From Trichobilharzia szidati (Eukaryota; Platyhelminthes; Trematoda; Strigeidida; Schistosomatidae): DNA of 64,000 nt. Below, piece by piece: positions 1-11,204 of this stretch; position 1 is the first letter of the stretch, and each line of letters starts with the position of its first letter. The DNA lies in the NCBI GenBank assembly GCA_944472155.2, contig OX235279.1, positions 145,722,199 through 145,786,198 on the forward strand, in the 5' to 3' direction. The translations under genes were made by a program, and so were the position numbers. Under the pieces are notes generated by a model. The model searched no databases and was not told the DNA's origin. It worked only from the letters and a program-made list of their open reading frames with translations.

Positions 1-479
1 CTGCATATCTTCGCCTATCCTAATTACTAATATCATTCTTATTATGAATATCTACAAACATATATTAGCTACCAGTAGAAAACTTCAGAATGAAGGCAAA
101 ACTATCTCCTAGTCCCTCCTAGTTTTGATCAACTATTCCACTGCTGACAACAACCGATAAAGATCAGCTGTAAACTGCTACTTTAACTCAACTTCCGTAA
201 CTATAGATTGTGAATTTCTTTAGGTATACACGTCTATGTATATTGTATCCCCGCTGACAAATTTTTGATTCTTTTTCTCCTAGTAAAGTGTAATTACAGT
301 TCATTTTTGTAAGAGTTCTGTTTAAAACTCCTAAGGCATACATACTGTTTGAGAATATGAGCAACTAAAAACATTGAACTTTATATTATTAGTTTAACTA
401 AAGTCAACCAAAAATCTACAAGCTTATTGTATTCATCATTGGTTAATTTGATGGCTAATATACATGGTTGGAATCTAGT
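1..479. other. AT-rich, no feature seen
   Basis: No open frame with recognisable protein similarity, no tRNA-like boxes and no repeat shared with the rest of the window were noticed here. Confidence 0.5.
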
Positions 480-851
480 CTTTTATAACCAATTTAATGG
501 GGTAATGGTCATAATTCCTGTTATACGTAATCGAGCATTGTTACTTGTAGCTACATTACGAGTACAAATAGGCGTTTTTCGTCAACGGACTTCCAAATAT
601 CATCTTGCTTGATTAAGAAGGGGAAAACAAGGTCTATGCTTAGCTGTCTTTTAATTTGTCTTCTATACTTTGAACGTGAATTCGACGTTAACAAGGCTTT
701 TAAAATAATCGACATTATTCCATTTAATTTCACTTTTGCCTTACCAGTTCGTCTTTTACATATGGTTAAAGCCGTTGGAATCCCCTTAAAAACACCAAAC
801 TTAAGTGTTCAGAAGAAGTTCATTCAGATTCTTTGCCAACTATGGCCATAA
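480..851 (+). mobile_element. Penelope-like element remnant (GIY-YIG endonuclease C-terminal part)
   Basis: Two reading frames together match the C-terminal half of the PLE endonuclease read on the minus strand at 33375-33866. The first frame carries RTSKYHLA, then a TGA at 610-612 where the other copy has Trp, then a shift into a second frame with FDVNKAFKIID, FALPVRLLH and SVQKKFIQ. In intact PLEs this domain nicks target DNA for insertion of the reverse transcript. The reverse transcriptase is absent, the frame is shifted and a stop is present, so this is a dead fragment. I saw no inverted arm around it. Confidence 0.75.
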
Positions 852-879
852 CTGTTTTTACTATCTTTCAGTGTCTTTC

Positions 880-1625
880 GTCTATTTATTTACAATCTTA
901 TATTCAAGTACATGTAGTCGGGCATGTTTAAATAGGGCTAAAAGTTAAAGGTAATTTGCGATGAACAGCTTATGTAAAGCATAAAATGTATTTTAAACTT
1001 GAAAACTGAAAGCATTATACTCAAAGTTTAACTAGCAACAGGTCAGCATTTAGCATACACTAAAACCACGAATACTGCAGCATCATCAGCTGACGGTGAT
1101 TACGAGAGGAGGTGATGGATGAGTAAATAAATTGTGAGGATACTGTTGTAAACTACGTTGATAATCAACAGTCGAAGTTTTCGACCGATCATCATCAATC
1201 ACAGTCTGGAAAATAATTCCAGAATGTGTATGAAAAAGATAAAGTTCAGTGTACATTTGACCAAGAACTAATAATAATAATATCAATTAAAGAATAGTTT
1301 AAAAAAGGCGAAGCAGTACTGAACACCAATTTTTTCGTGGCCCGGGTGTCTTCAACTGTGTGCACACATGACTCATTGAATATAGGAATATCTGGCTTAC
1401 GAGTGCCAGACAGTGTTAGCTGACATTTCCACGTGCTGTTTTCTGTTAAAAAATCCCTATTACATAGGCATTTTATTCTTGTGTTAGGGCGATATACTTC
1501 AGCTTCTACCAACAGCTGCCTGAAGATAAGATGACCGGCTAGAAACGATAGGCCACAAGGAACTCTGGCAACTAATCAGACAGTTACATACAGTCTCACT
1601 AGTATGCAGTATGAAAGGGGCACAC
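880..1625. other. No feature seen
   Basis: Only short frames without recognisable motifs on either strand; nothing could be matched to the repeat families elsewhere in the window. Confidence 0.45.
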
Positions 1626-1629
1626 GCTG

Positions 1630-1870
1630 TGGAGACCTTCAAGTAACACCGTACATCAGGCCCTTAAGTGGAATCCTAGTGGAAAAAGACAGGTTGGTCG
1701 ACCGCGTCTCACATGCAGATCATGGTGGGAGGCTATGAAAGCTTCTGAGGAGTCGTTGAGCCAGCTGAAAATGGTAGCGCAGGCTCTAAGTGAAATGAAG
1801 GTGTCCTTCTGAAACCCTCTGTTCCACTTGGAAAACAAGGGAATAATAACTTCAACTTCCTTCATTTCAT
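1630..1870 (+). mobile_element. RTE-like retrotransposon 3' fragment
   Basis: One plus-strand frame reads ALKWNPSGKRQVGRPRLTC and then SWWEAMKAS, ending at a TGA. This is the typical C-terminal tail of RTE-clade polyproteins after the reverse transcriptase (a GKR..GRP basic stretch followed by W and E residues). The part upstream of the tail is missing. It is a short, dead 3' fragment, probably a 5'-truncated insertion. The family call rests on this motif only. Confidence 0.65.
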
Positions 1871-1871
1871 T

Positions 1872-2078
1872 TCTTCGCGTTCCAAACGAGACGAAAGGAT
1901 CCAGGCTTCGAAGTTTTAGTATCAGCGATATTGTTTTTACGTGATAGGGATGCTAGCCTGACGCCCAACCTTGCCTCTCTTCCAAAGCTGAGCAGCGCGT
2001 CGACTGGGTTTCAGATTCTGAACCACGTGCGTGGTTGGCTGGCGTTCTAGCTTTGGAACACCGATGTGAACCTCAGTC
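1872..2078 (-). repeat. Degraded SINE-2 copy
   Basis: Read on the minus strand it keeps the order of the tRNA-derived SINE-2 seen intact at 20937-21165: a degenerate tRNA-like head near 2000-2078, a middle like the TGCTAGCCT...CCCAACCT block, and a tail that ends in a garbled TTCCA. Strong divergence makes the limits approximate. Confidence 0.45.
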
Positions 2079-2327
2079 CCTGTAAGGAGTTAATTAGATG
2101 AATGGTCGTAAAACTATTCAAGTTCACATGACTTTACTGTGAAGTTTTCAGTTCATCTAAAAAAGCTGTACATATTGTCATTTTCTTAAAAAGAAAGCTG
2201 TATACTACTTAATTCGTCCCATCGTTTTCGAAATACACACGGAGTAGAAATGTTTATGATGACATTAAAAAAATATTCTCCCAGGATTAATTGATTATTT
2301 AACTGTTTTTTAAATGAATTAAAACAG

Positions 2328-2498
2328 ATACGATACATGACAATTTCTATCCAGCTGGTGAACTTCAAACTGAATTAATTGATGACTATGATTATGAAGG
2401 GGAAGGCGATGATGATTATGCTTATGATGACGAGGATGATGGATCCGTGCCGTCTGGAATTAACAGTTATAATAGAGGAGGATACTGATAGAACTCTG
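2328..2498 (+). CDS. Exon A: acidic Asp/Tyr-rich C-terminal coding exon
   Basis: An AG acceptor (AAAACAG, ending 2327) is followed in phase 1 by 52 codons and a TGA at 2486-2488. The peptide is strongly acidic and rich in Asp, Tyr and Glu (for example ELIDDYDYEGEGDDDYAYDD) and ends in SYNRGGY. Ten nucleotides after the stop comes a strong donor, CTG|GTAAGT, with GT at 2499. The same plan (phase-1 acceptor beginning AT, acidic Asp/Tyr tail, stop, close GTAAGT) recurs at 16782-17090 (-) and 34257-34626 (+), so I regard it as a real exon of a small gene family. No first exon or promoter was found upstream; it may lie outside the window or be lost. Function unknown; by analogy with copy C it is probably secreted. 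A pseudogene is possible. Confidence 0.65.
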
Positions 2499-4240
2499 GT
2501 AAGTGGTAAGTTTCATTAGCAGTTTTCTTCAGTTGTTTTTAAAATCAACTCTTTCCATATGAGTATAACCGTGTTTTTTTTATAGTTTCATCATGCATTA
2601 GAAAAGTGTTTCCTAAACAGTCTGGCGGCTGACAGCAGGATGTAGGAGGCAAGTTTTTTCCGATTTGAGGCTCGCCAGTCGGATTCTGCAGTTAGAGACG
2701 CTATCGCTAAGTCAGTGGGGGGAATGAGGTGACCCCCTATAGGTCAGCCAATAGGTAATAACCAGTGCCATGTTGCCTAGCCTTTAATCAAGTCTGCAAA
2801 GTCATTGTCGAACTGGCAGTGCACTCTGATCCGATTTTGAATAGCTGGGTGAGATCGTTAAGAAACCGTAGACCAGTGTTTAGCGCTTACTGCCATCCAT
2901 CACTAGTCACTAATGCTTAGAATAGAAATATAGTGCTGAGATGGCTATACGACAACTGAATTCTTACCAGTGCAAGTGCCATAGACAAATGATTTATCAT
3001 GTTCCGATATCAGATATTCAGAATCGTTAGTGAGGAACGCGTATTTGCGCTGTATATTTCTATGTGTTTCGACTTCTAAAACGCCACATGCAGATGAGAA
3101 TCCACAAAAAGAGATAACTATCTCAAAGACTGCATTTTGTGATTATCTTTTGCCTACCAACAACTAAGGAAACACACATAAATAAGAGTTCCTTCAGAAA
3201 AGTTCTCAACATCTGATAGTCGCTAGTTAGGCATAAAACTAAATGACCCACTAAATATCTTCCGGCCCGTACACTTTTTTGAATGTATAGCAGTGTTCAG
3301 ATACCCAACATCTCCTTACTCGTAAAGCGTATCCAATGTGTAGACTAGTTTAGAAAGTTGACACCTGCAAACGTAAAAGAAACGGAAGTTGATTGAGACA
3401 AGTTGCTGGATACCATTCATATCAGCCAGTAGTGCTTGCCAGCCGGATTCAGGTAATCTATGGTATCAAAGAGATCATATATATTGTGATGGAATCAAGC
3501 TCTATCACAGTACCCCAATTCTATTCTTTTGCTTCTATTATTCTTATTATTATTTCTTCTTATAGGTGTATTTTTTCGGAGGAGTAATCATTCATGAAGT
3601 ATTTCATTGATGCTTGTATCCAGTTATCTGTATGGCCTTGAATTAATAAATAAACAGCATTATTCAAAAATAACCGGTGTTTTCTTTTTCAGTCTATTTG
3701 AGTCAATAGAAATATGCGAATAAGTCGATTCTAAAAATGAAGACAAGTTATTTTATATCCACTGAACAGATAGCCTTAAATACCAGATAACCAATTAGTG
3801 CAAATGATTTTAAGTGAAGCTTATTGATAAATCCCAGAGGTTAACAATCGTTTAGTTAGTAGGAAGTTTTTATTTTATACAGTTTCCATCCCTACTAGTA
3901 AACATCAATTTGGGAAATGTATTTGGTACATTGAAATTTGAAGTTTTCGCGCATATGGTGAATTTAAAGAATGTTTCATGGATTTACTCAGATCACAACT
4001 TACTACCCGTAGAATTAGATTACATCTGTATACTGGTCACATGACTATTCCTGTCTATCACATGTGTAATGCAGTCACTAGCCAATAATCCTACAAATGA
4101 CGAGGTGAGACGTTAGTTCGTTGTACAACTTTAGAACTATGATAAATTCTAATTTGGAAATCCAAGAAATATGTCCAGCGAGGTTTGTAATCAGCTAAAA
4201 AAGAGGACTTCCAGAGAAGGTAGCACTCCTTCTCCTATCC
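2499..4240. other. Intergenic or 3' intron, no clear feature
   Basis: If exon A is spliced, a 3' untranslated exon should lie here, but I could not choose one. An AATAAATAAA-type signal occurs near 3645. The rest has only short uninformative frames. Confidence 0.4.
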
Positions 4241-4244
4241 TTCA

Positions 4245-4475
4245 TTCCTTTAGTTCCCAGTGGAATAAACAGAGTCTAGCTTTAGAATTTCGATAGCGGT
4301 GGTGTTGTTTCCACGGGGTAAGATTGTCAGCCTCATGCCCAATCTTCTCTCTATTTTTGAATTTACTATCGGTGATAAAACTAGGTGAAGTTTAGGAATG
4401 CTTCAACCAGGAATCTAATCCATACCAACTGGAGTGTTGGTGAGAATTCTACCCCTGGGCCATCGACTCTCAGTC
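4245..4475 (-). repeat. Degraded SINE-2 copy
   Basis: On the minus strand the tail (TTCCACTGGGAACT, from 4254-4267) and a TGAGGCTGACAATCTTACCCC middle match the SINE-2 plan. The tRNA-like head near 4440-4475 is heavily mutated. Confidence 0.5.
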
Positions 4476-4489
4476 AACACCTTTGAAGA

Positions 4490-5094
4490 CTAGGAGCTTT
4501 CACTGATTCAGACTGCTGCTATATTTATTGTTTATGCCAAACCACCGCTTTTTTCAAGGAAAAATTTTGTAGATGATGTAGAATTATTTAGAAGAGATGT
4601 AGAAGGTAGTCATATGGAAAAACAGAATTACTTCTTAATAGGAGTGATTATTATCTAAGGCATGTTGGTTTGCCTCGATAAGACGCATGAAATGTAAAAG
4701 CCGGTGACTGGGGTCGCTTAGGGAAATCATTCACAGTTATTTGTAACATTACAGACGTATTCATTCTTCATTATCATAACTACCAGTCCTTACTAATTCT
4801 CATTTTATTTTTGCCAAATTTTCCTCTATTCCAAAGTTTATTCCACTACCTCCATAACCTAGTGGAGTCAAAAGTTAAATAAAAGTCTTTAGGGTCCCAC
4901 CGCCCAAAATAGCACCTTCAGAAACTCGGGAATAAATATTACTTTCCGTTTTGATAATGTTAGATCATTAAGTGTATTCTGAGAAACTGTTGCATTTTGT
5001 TCGCCTTAAAGACAATTATATGACAGCATGAAATTCAAAATAAACAGTATTTGCGTTATTTTCTATGATTGGCTTTGTACGGGTTATATTCATT
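4490..5094. other. No feature seen
   Basis: AT-rich, with no recognisable protein motif or family repeat. Confidence 0.4.
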
Positions 5095-5099
5095 TTTGC

Positions 5100-5285
5100 G
5101 AGTTGATCACGGATTGATATCAGTTAGAGAACCATTGAAAACAGGCAGTGAGTATTGGACAGCTGTTTCATCCTAGTTTGGGAATAATCGGCAGTACGCA
5201 CCCACTGGGGTTCTAACCCAGGACCTTCCGATTACAAGGCAAGATCGTATACCATTCAGCCACTGGGACCCGATTCAATGGCACA
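5100..5285 (-). repeat. SINE-1 (tRNA-derived, Sm-alpha-like) copy
   Basis: Read on the minus strand: CCCAGTGGCTGAATGGTATA (a polymerase III A-box-like start), then GGGTTAGAACCCC (B-box-like), then TGCGTACTG, then a block ATTCCCAAACTAGGATGAAAC, and a 3' half ending near TCAACT. The plan matches the fuller copy at 11005-11200. The CTGATGA box of the hammerhead-like core is altered here. It is a tRNA-related SINE, not a tRNA gene. Confidence 0.75.
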
Positions 5286-5384
5286 TGAATTCGAGCTAAA
5301 TCACCAACTGGTAGAAGTCAGATGATTCCCAGTCCATTTTAGCTGGCCCTACAATTGACCATATCCTCCATGTAACAGTTAGTA

Positions 5385-8020
5385 CTATATTACTATTGTT
5401 TCCTTTAATTACTAGAGGAACATAGGGCTTCAACCGTGCGTCTCCATTGCGTTCGGTTCTCTGCTAGAGTCTTCACCTGGCTCCAAGTCTGCACACATGC
5501 TTTCATCTCCTCTTCTCATGAACCCCTCCATTTCACCCTCGCACTGACAACCAACTCACCCCTTTACATTTCGTTTCCACTCGAGCAATGGCCTGGCGTG
5601 TGATGTCACTTGATGGTTTCCTCAGAGTATGTCCAGTCTACCTCAATTTCTTCCTGTATATTTTTTGTACAATAATTTACCCATTGGTTTGCTCCCAGAG
5701 AACCCCGTGTTGCTGATCTTTTCTGGCCATCTGACTTTGAGCAAAGTGTTGAGCGAAGACAGCTGTTGATGAAGGTCTGTAGTTTGTTCGATGTGCCCTT
5801 CGTGACGTGCTGGCCAAGTCTCTGATCCGTGTAGTAAGTGGCACTGACTTCACATTGGAGTTGAAAATCCTCCTCTTATTTTTGATTCTGAGTGCTCTTG
5901 ACCTCCACACAGACTTGAGAGAAATGAAAGCTTACCTTACCTTGCTTTCCCAATCCTCTCTGCTTTGATATCCTCATCAGTTCCGTCCGCCTGTAGTTGA
6001 AACGATGCTTCCCAGGTAAGTAGGTAGGTAAAGGAGGTTGCTTCTTTCAGATTTCTCCTATTATCCTGGCTGATTGTTGTCTGTTGTTGTTGCTGTCGGT
6101 GTTGGCAAGGAATCTTCATCACCTCTGTTTTCTCTATGTTCACCTGAAGTCCCATCTTCTCTGAATGCTTCTTCTGTCAACTTGTTGCTTTTAACTTGCA
6201 TATCTTCCAGTTTGTAGGAATTCAGACATATATCGTCGGCGAAGTTCAGATCCTCCAAGTTTTTTGTGTGGGGTCATTTTTTGTCTATCTCCTCCTTGCC
6301 CGCCGCTGTCTGTCGCATTATCCAGTCTACCTCAATTAGGAAATCAATCATTGGAGATAGTAGGCAGTCAGCCGGCCTTGTCTTACTCCCGTTTTCACTT
6401 CGAAGGATTCCGTAGGTTTCCCCTTTGTAGATTACTTAGCACGCAGCATTGTCGTACAACCGTTGGATGAGATGCATAATTGTTAGCATCACCCCGTAGT
6501 AGCGAAGTAGTTGCCAAATCACCTCTTCATCGACGCTGTTGAAGGCTTTTTAAAAGCCAATGAATTTGAGATAGAGAGCTGACTGCCATTCCAAGCTCTG
6601 TTCAATGATGATCCGTAGTGTTGCGATTCGATCGATGCGTGACCTTTTACTCCTGAATCCAGCCTGTTCCGGTCGAAGTTTTTCATCCAGGGCATGTTTG
6701 ATTCTCTCCAGGATGATGTGGCTTAGTATTTTGCTTGGGATGGACAGGAGCCCAATTCCAGGCCAGTTCTTGCATTGACTTAAGTCTCCTTTCTTTGGCA
6801 GTTTGAATAAGTATCTTTTCTTCCAATCCTCGGGTACATTGCCCTCTTTCCACACCTTCTCCAGTAGTGGCGTCATCAAGTCCGCTGATTTCTCTGGGTC
6901 TATTTTCAACGCTTCTGCTAGGATCTTGTTTGGTCCTACCGCTTTTCTAGCTTTCAGCATCTTGATTGCCTTCAGGATTCCTGTTCTCGTCGGAGAGCTG
7001 ATGTCCTCTGGTAGTTCTTCTTCCGCTGTTGTTATTGTTGGGCGCGTTGTAGGTAGCGGTCGATTTAGGGGCCTTTTGAAGTGTTCAGCCCAGTGTTTCC
7101 TTTGCTCCACTTCTTTGGTGATTGACTTTCCATTATCATCCTTCACTGGCTTGTTTTTTGTGTTGAGCGTTTTGTCGATAGGAACCTAGTTGTTTGGTAG
7201 AGTGTTGTGAGGTTTCCTTTGCCTGCAGCTTATTCCGCTTCACTTGCCATAGCCTCGCAATATTGTCTTTTGTCTTCCTTGAAACTCTTCTTTACTCTTT
7301 TGTTCAGTGTATTGTAGCTTGCATTCAAATCCTGTTTTTGTTGCTCATCGGTGCACTGGATAATCTTTTGTTTCACCATCATTCTTTCTTCTATTAGTCT
7401 CCTTGTATCCGTAGTGAGCCACTGTTTGTCCTGTCTCTTCTTTCTGTCTAGAACTTCCATGCAGACTTGACTCCACACTGTTTTCAAGTTGTCCCAGTAT
7501 TTTCGACGCTGACCTCTTCGCTAGTGTTGATTTGTGTCTCGGCTTTGTCCTTTATGCTTGCAGTGAAGATGTCCTTTGTGTCCTGGTCCTTCAGATTTTG
7601 AGTGTTGAACTTGGCTTGTGGTCTATCTGCAGCTCCTGTTTCTCTGAAAGCTTTTAATTTGATTTGGATTGTCCCTTGTACGAGGTAGTGGTCTGAGCCA
7701 ACGTCTGCTCCTCTTCTTGCTTTTGTGTCCAGTAGGCTGCGCCTCCACTTCCTTGAGATTGTGATGAAGTCAACTTGGTTTTGGTTCGTCCGTCTGGTGA
7801 CACCCGTGTAGCCTTGTGGACACCCTTGTGCTTGTATACGCTGCGCCAATCACTTGTTCATTGAAGGCGCAGAAGTCAGTGAAGAGTTCTCCGTTTTCAT
7901 TCACCTCTCCAAGAGCTTCTCTACCCATAATGATTTCTCTTCCTGTGTTGTCTGGTCCCAGTTCGGCGTTTATGCCTCCCGTTAGTATTTCAATATCAAA
8001 GACTGGAGTATTGTCCACTT
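5385..8020 (-). mobile_element. RTE-like (SR2/Perere-type) non-LTR retrotransposon, broken
   Basis: Minus-strand pieces follow the RTE order. Endonuclease (8018-7484) carries GGINAELGPDNTGRE and then VDFITISRKWRRS and GSDHYLV. The linker is at 7487-7230. Reverse transcriptase (7146-6061) carries KARKAVGPNKI, LPKKGDLSQCKNWPGIGLLS, EQAGFRSKRS, a GVRQG-like block and a catalytic NFADDICLN near 6240. The tail (6155-5677) carries GTDEDIKAERIGKAR and NSNVKSV. The 3' end near 5400 contains TGAAGCCCTATGTTCC. At least six frame breaks make it inactive. An intact copy would encode one protein with endonuclease and reverse transcriptase. The elements at 17130-18358 (+) and 20740-21320 (-) are related. 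Confidence 0.88.
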
Positions 8021-8024
8021 GGAC

Positions 8025-8335
8025 CTACTCCGAAACCCACCGTTTAACTAGAGGGAATGATGCACAACTTCACCGAAGAGTGTCTTCGGTGTATGACTAA
8101 TCCATCTCCATTTTCTTCGGCATATTCGTTGACTGGTAAGCCCTTGATTGTTCGTTTCCAGAGTTCATTGTTCATAATTCTCTCTGGCTATCAGATTTCT
8201 AATATGGAACCAGAGAAGGCAGCTGTTGATAAAGGTCTGCAGCAAGTTGTTGTAAATGCTTTTCGTGTTGGCTGAACCTAGTTTCTGATCCATGTAGGAG
8301 AATTGACTTAGTGAACTCATCAAATTCTGTGGGAC
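8025..8335 (-). mobile_element. RTE-like 3' fragment directly upstream of the RTE endonuclease
   Basis: The minus strand from 8335 down reads like the RTE C-terminal tail (YMDQKLGSANTKS, then LLQTFINSCL, then a degraded KWRW-like region), the same part found in the larger copy at 5677-5910. It therefore belongs to a second RTE copy whose 3' end abuts the 5' end of the copy at 5385-8020. Nested insertion or a head-to-tail arrangement would explain it. The junction near 8020-8040 is approximate. Confidence 0.6.
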
Positions 8336-8339
8336 TCGT

Positions 8340-10210
8340 CAACTGAATACCCTGCACACATGATCGTTGATATTATTACACATAAATACGTCAACATAGT
8401 AATAAAAAATAATTGTTCTTTTATGGTAAAACTTTCCAAGATATTCTTGGATTGGCAGACAACTACTGATGTCATATGCAGTGATTAGAGGTCGCATAGC
8501 TCAACATATGGAGCTCATCAGTCCTTAAATGAACTCCACTAGCTCGTCTCTTACCACCAACCCAGACCTTCATCCCACTTTTAATCATTACTCATTACAA
8601 AACTAATTATTCACTTCAACGAGTTTATGGTGTATTAGCAGTGAATACTTACTAGTGAACGTAGTTCAGGGGAGAAGATACTTTTCATTGTTGGGAATAT
8701 TAACGCATAGAATAGAAGTTATGGACATTTACACTTTAGAATACATGGACATGCAAAGAAACTTTATGAAATAGTAGTTAACACACCAAATCAGATTATT
8801 CCGTTAGGTATCTAAATTTGATGAATAATACCGAACACCCATAGCTAAGAATACTGATACCGATAATAGGTAGGCTACCAAAGGAGGTTTAGATTGACTA
8901 CAGTGTCTTTCTGTACATGGAAATCGATTTTTCTTTCAAACGCCACGGATTTCATCATCATCATCATGAGGTCTAAGTGAATTCTTGTTATTTTGCTTAT
9001 GAACGACTATAAAGCTTTAATTCACAATGGCAGTATGACAACAAAGTGCGACAAAGTTCCAGTGAATGATGTATAATTGAGTTTCCTTGGATTACAATTG
9101 GGACAATATTCAGCAACATGTCTTTCGTAGGCGGAAGATATCGGGTGTACGAATGACGACTTTATTGTATTTGCGAATAACGTGGAAGTCGTGCAAAGGT
9201 TTACCGACTCGAAATGATTCCATCCATGTACTAAAATTTACTGCAGAACATGAATAAAAGTGACGCTATTTCAAGTTAAGCTGATAAATTAGTCTTCTAA
9301 CAGCCTGTCATTTATAGTTTCAATAGCTCGTGGACCTATAGGTATGCACTTCTGAAAAGTCTTCAACGACATATGTCAAATGAATGTTCATCAGCCTTTA
9401 GATTTTCAATGATTCTTCGGCTTCTGTTGGTTCAGAATAAATTGCTGTCACTCCCTTTTTGCGCTCATTGATCAACCTCTGAAGTCTGATCATGTGTGTA
9501 TAAATTTTCTCTATGAGACTGAGTCACCATCGCATGCTCAGGATCCAACTCCGGGTCGAGACATTCATCAAGTATAATCCAGTTTTGATTGTCAGAGTTC
9601 ATGCTGCGAAAACCACCAGCATTGGCTCGAACGAGGGCTTCGTCAGACAGGGTGGCCAGTATCTAGTCATAATGGTCAAACACTGGAGCTCAACTCAGGG
9701 AATTCTGTACACGTTTTTCCACATTGGTTAGTTCGAGTTAAGCTGGAAGACTGGCCGTTTGCGGAGAGTAGGCAGACCAGCACCAGTCGACGAGCATTCC
9801 CATGGAATGATGCACTACATAATGAGAAATTTGAAACCTCCAACATTAATTTGTTACACATTGATCAACAGTCACACAAGAAAAGAAGATAGAACACGGA
9901 CTCAGAGAGAACGTGTATTCAGTACAATTCCAAAAATTACAATGCACTGGCCAAGCCCTTGCAAACAATAAGTTTTTTATCTTCGCTAGTGTCAAATCTC
10001 AACAACGGTTTTTCCTTTTGCATTGGGGAACTGATCCACAGAGATTTTCCTGAAAGAGAAAGAAAAGCACATTGTGTAGTGTTTTGTTTACACAAGTTTT
10101 CATTCTGTTGCAATATAAGTGATATAGTGTACATTTCGAAAGATTTTTCTTCCCTTCTTCATATCGTCAGTTTATCTATCTCTTATTATCTGGTATGCGA
10201 TGTGTAGCGT
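8340..10210. other. Long stretch without a recognised gene
   Basis: 8340-9500 is AT-rich with a short run of TCA triplets near 8952. 9500-9860 is somewhat GC-richer and has open frames on both strands, but no motif I recognise. 9860-10210 shows nothing. Confidence 0.4.
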
Positions 10211-10212
10211 GA

Positions 10213-10365
10213 AAAAAACCCAAGTTTCGAAGTCGTGTGATTATAATTGACAGGATTACGAACAATAATAAATTTTGTTCGAAACATCATCCAGTAGATA
10301 ATACTGTTCCACTGTGTGATACATCTAATAAACAAACTAATATGGAATTACTTACCACCACGGTA
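10213..10365 (+). mobile_element. PLE 3'-terminal remnant
   Basis: This repeats the tail seen in the inverted arms of the PLE at 22189-23420: AAGTTTCGAAGTCGT, TTTTGTTCGAAAC, ATCATCCAG, CTGTGTGATACATC and TAATATGGAATTACTTAC occur in the same order. It is non-coding and stops where an RTE-like fragment begins. Confidence 0.7.
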
Positions 10366-10720
10366 CCCGAGCCTTGCCTTACTGATGTCTTCACTTCAAA
10401 GGGTACGCTGAGCTTTCAATCGTGCACTGCTTGACATAAGGTTGACGAGGATTCGGGGAGCTACCTGGCGCTGAAGCAATTTCTAACTTCATGGTCAACG
10501 CTGTCGAAGATCTTTTCATAGCCATTAAAGTTAAAATAAACAACTGGCTGTAATTCTGTGCTCTGTTCGGAGATGGTGGGTAGTGTTGGAATTCGGTCCA
10601 TATATTATTTGCTTTCCCTGAATTCAGCTTGTTCGCGAATCGGTCTTGTTTACACCGCATCGTTCACTCTCTTCAGGATGATGCGACTTAAATATTTTTC
10701 TTGGAGGACATGATGAAATC
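10366..10720 (-). mobile_element. RTE-like reverse transcriptase fragment
   Basis: The minus strand carries reverse transcriptase motifs in degraded form: ILKRVNDAV, an EQAEFRESK block, then YFNFNGYEKIFDSVDHE (the first catalytic Asp region, NFIDYEKAFDSVD in relatives), and finally FEVKTSVRQG near 10370-10405. Frame shifts and stops separate them. It abuts the PLE tail at 10365, which suggests insertion into that tail. Confidence 0.7.
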
Positions 10721-10734
10721 TAGGGAATATTCAA

Positions 10735-10940
10735 GTATTGATTTGTAGGGATTTGACTGATTGGTTATAGGATTTCATCATGAGGTGACATTGGTTGGAG
10801 AACCATTTGAAAACCTAGGAGTACTGTACAGCGGTTTAGTCCTAGTTTGGGAGTCCTCATCAGATCAGTAGCTACCTGGGTCTTAGTGGGAAGTCGTGGC
10901 CAGTAGGGTGCAGCAGGTTGAGTTTGAAGACAAATACGCG
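10735..10940 (-). repeat. SINE-1 copy, 5' part damaged
   Basis: The minus strand has the SINE-1 3' half: TCCCAAACTAGGACTAAACC, then CAGTACTCCTAGG, then ATGAAATCC...ATCAATACTTG. The tRNA-like head is replaced or scrambled beyond about 10890. Confidence 0.65.
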
Positions 10941-11004
10941 CCGAAGACATTGGCTAGCGGTTGCGCTATCTCGTGAATTGGCAGGAGTTAGAATTCATGG
11001 GCCA

Positions 11005-11200
11005 TTGGATTGGTTCCCAGTGGCTTAATGGTCTACGAGATCGCTCGCCTTGTAACCAGAAGGTCCCAGGTTTGAACCCCGGTGGGTGCGTACTGATGAA
11101 GAATCCCAAACTAGGACGAAACAGCCGTCCAGTACTCCTAGGTCTTCCAATGATTGTCTGACTGATGTCAGCTCATGATGAAATCCTGTAACAAATCCAG
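11005..11200 (+). repeat. SINE-1 copy, most complete in the window
   Basis: Starts with CCCAGTGGCTTAATGGTCTA (A-box-like), then TAACCAGAAGGTCCCAGGTT and TTGAACCCCGG (B-box-like), giving a tRNA-related polymerase III promoter. After GGTGCGTA comes CTGATGA (11093-11099), TCCCAAACTAGGA, GAAAC (11118-11122), GTC (11127-11129) and CAGTAC. The tail ends at AAATCCTGTAACA. Sm-alpha of schistosomes is a known SINE-like satellite with the same combination of promoter boxes and a hammerhead ribozyme. I infer a relative of it. Confidence 0.8.
11090..11136 (+). ncRNA. Hammerhead-ribozyme-like core inside SINE-1
   Basis: The boxes come in the hammerhead order: CTGATGA (11093-11099), a stem-loop TCC-CAAACTA-GGA (11104-11116), GAAAC (11118-11122), a very short third stem, and a GTC cleavage triplet (11127-11129) followed by CAGTAC, which can pair with GTACTG overlapping the first box. 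Four extra bases (AGAA) sit between the first box and stem II compared with the consensus, and stem I competes with the core. It may be an inactive descendant; activity is not shown. Confidence 0.45.
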
Positions 11201-11204
11201 GGAA

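Noticed and set aside
7816..8275. Plus-strand frames opposite the RTE endonuclease
   Set aside because: They are antisense shadows of the minus-strand retrotransposon.
9500..9860. Possible conserved exon in the GC-richer stretch
   Set aside because: Frames on both strands are short, with no recognisable motif or convincing splice sites.
11005..11080. tRNA gene suggested by A- and B-box-like sequences (also at 20937, 26368 and elsewhere)
   Set aside because: No cloverleaf with matching acceptor stem; repeated copies with SINE bodies and tails show they are tRNA-derived SINE heads.
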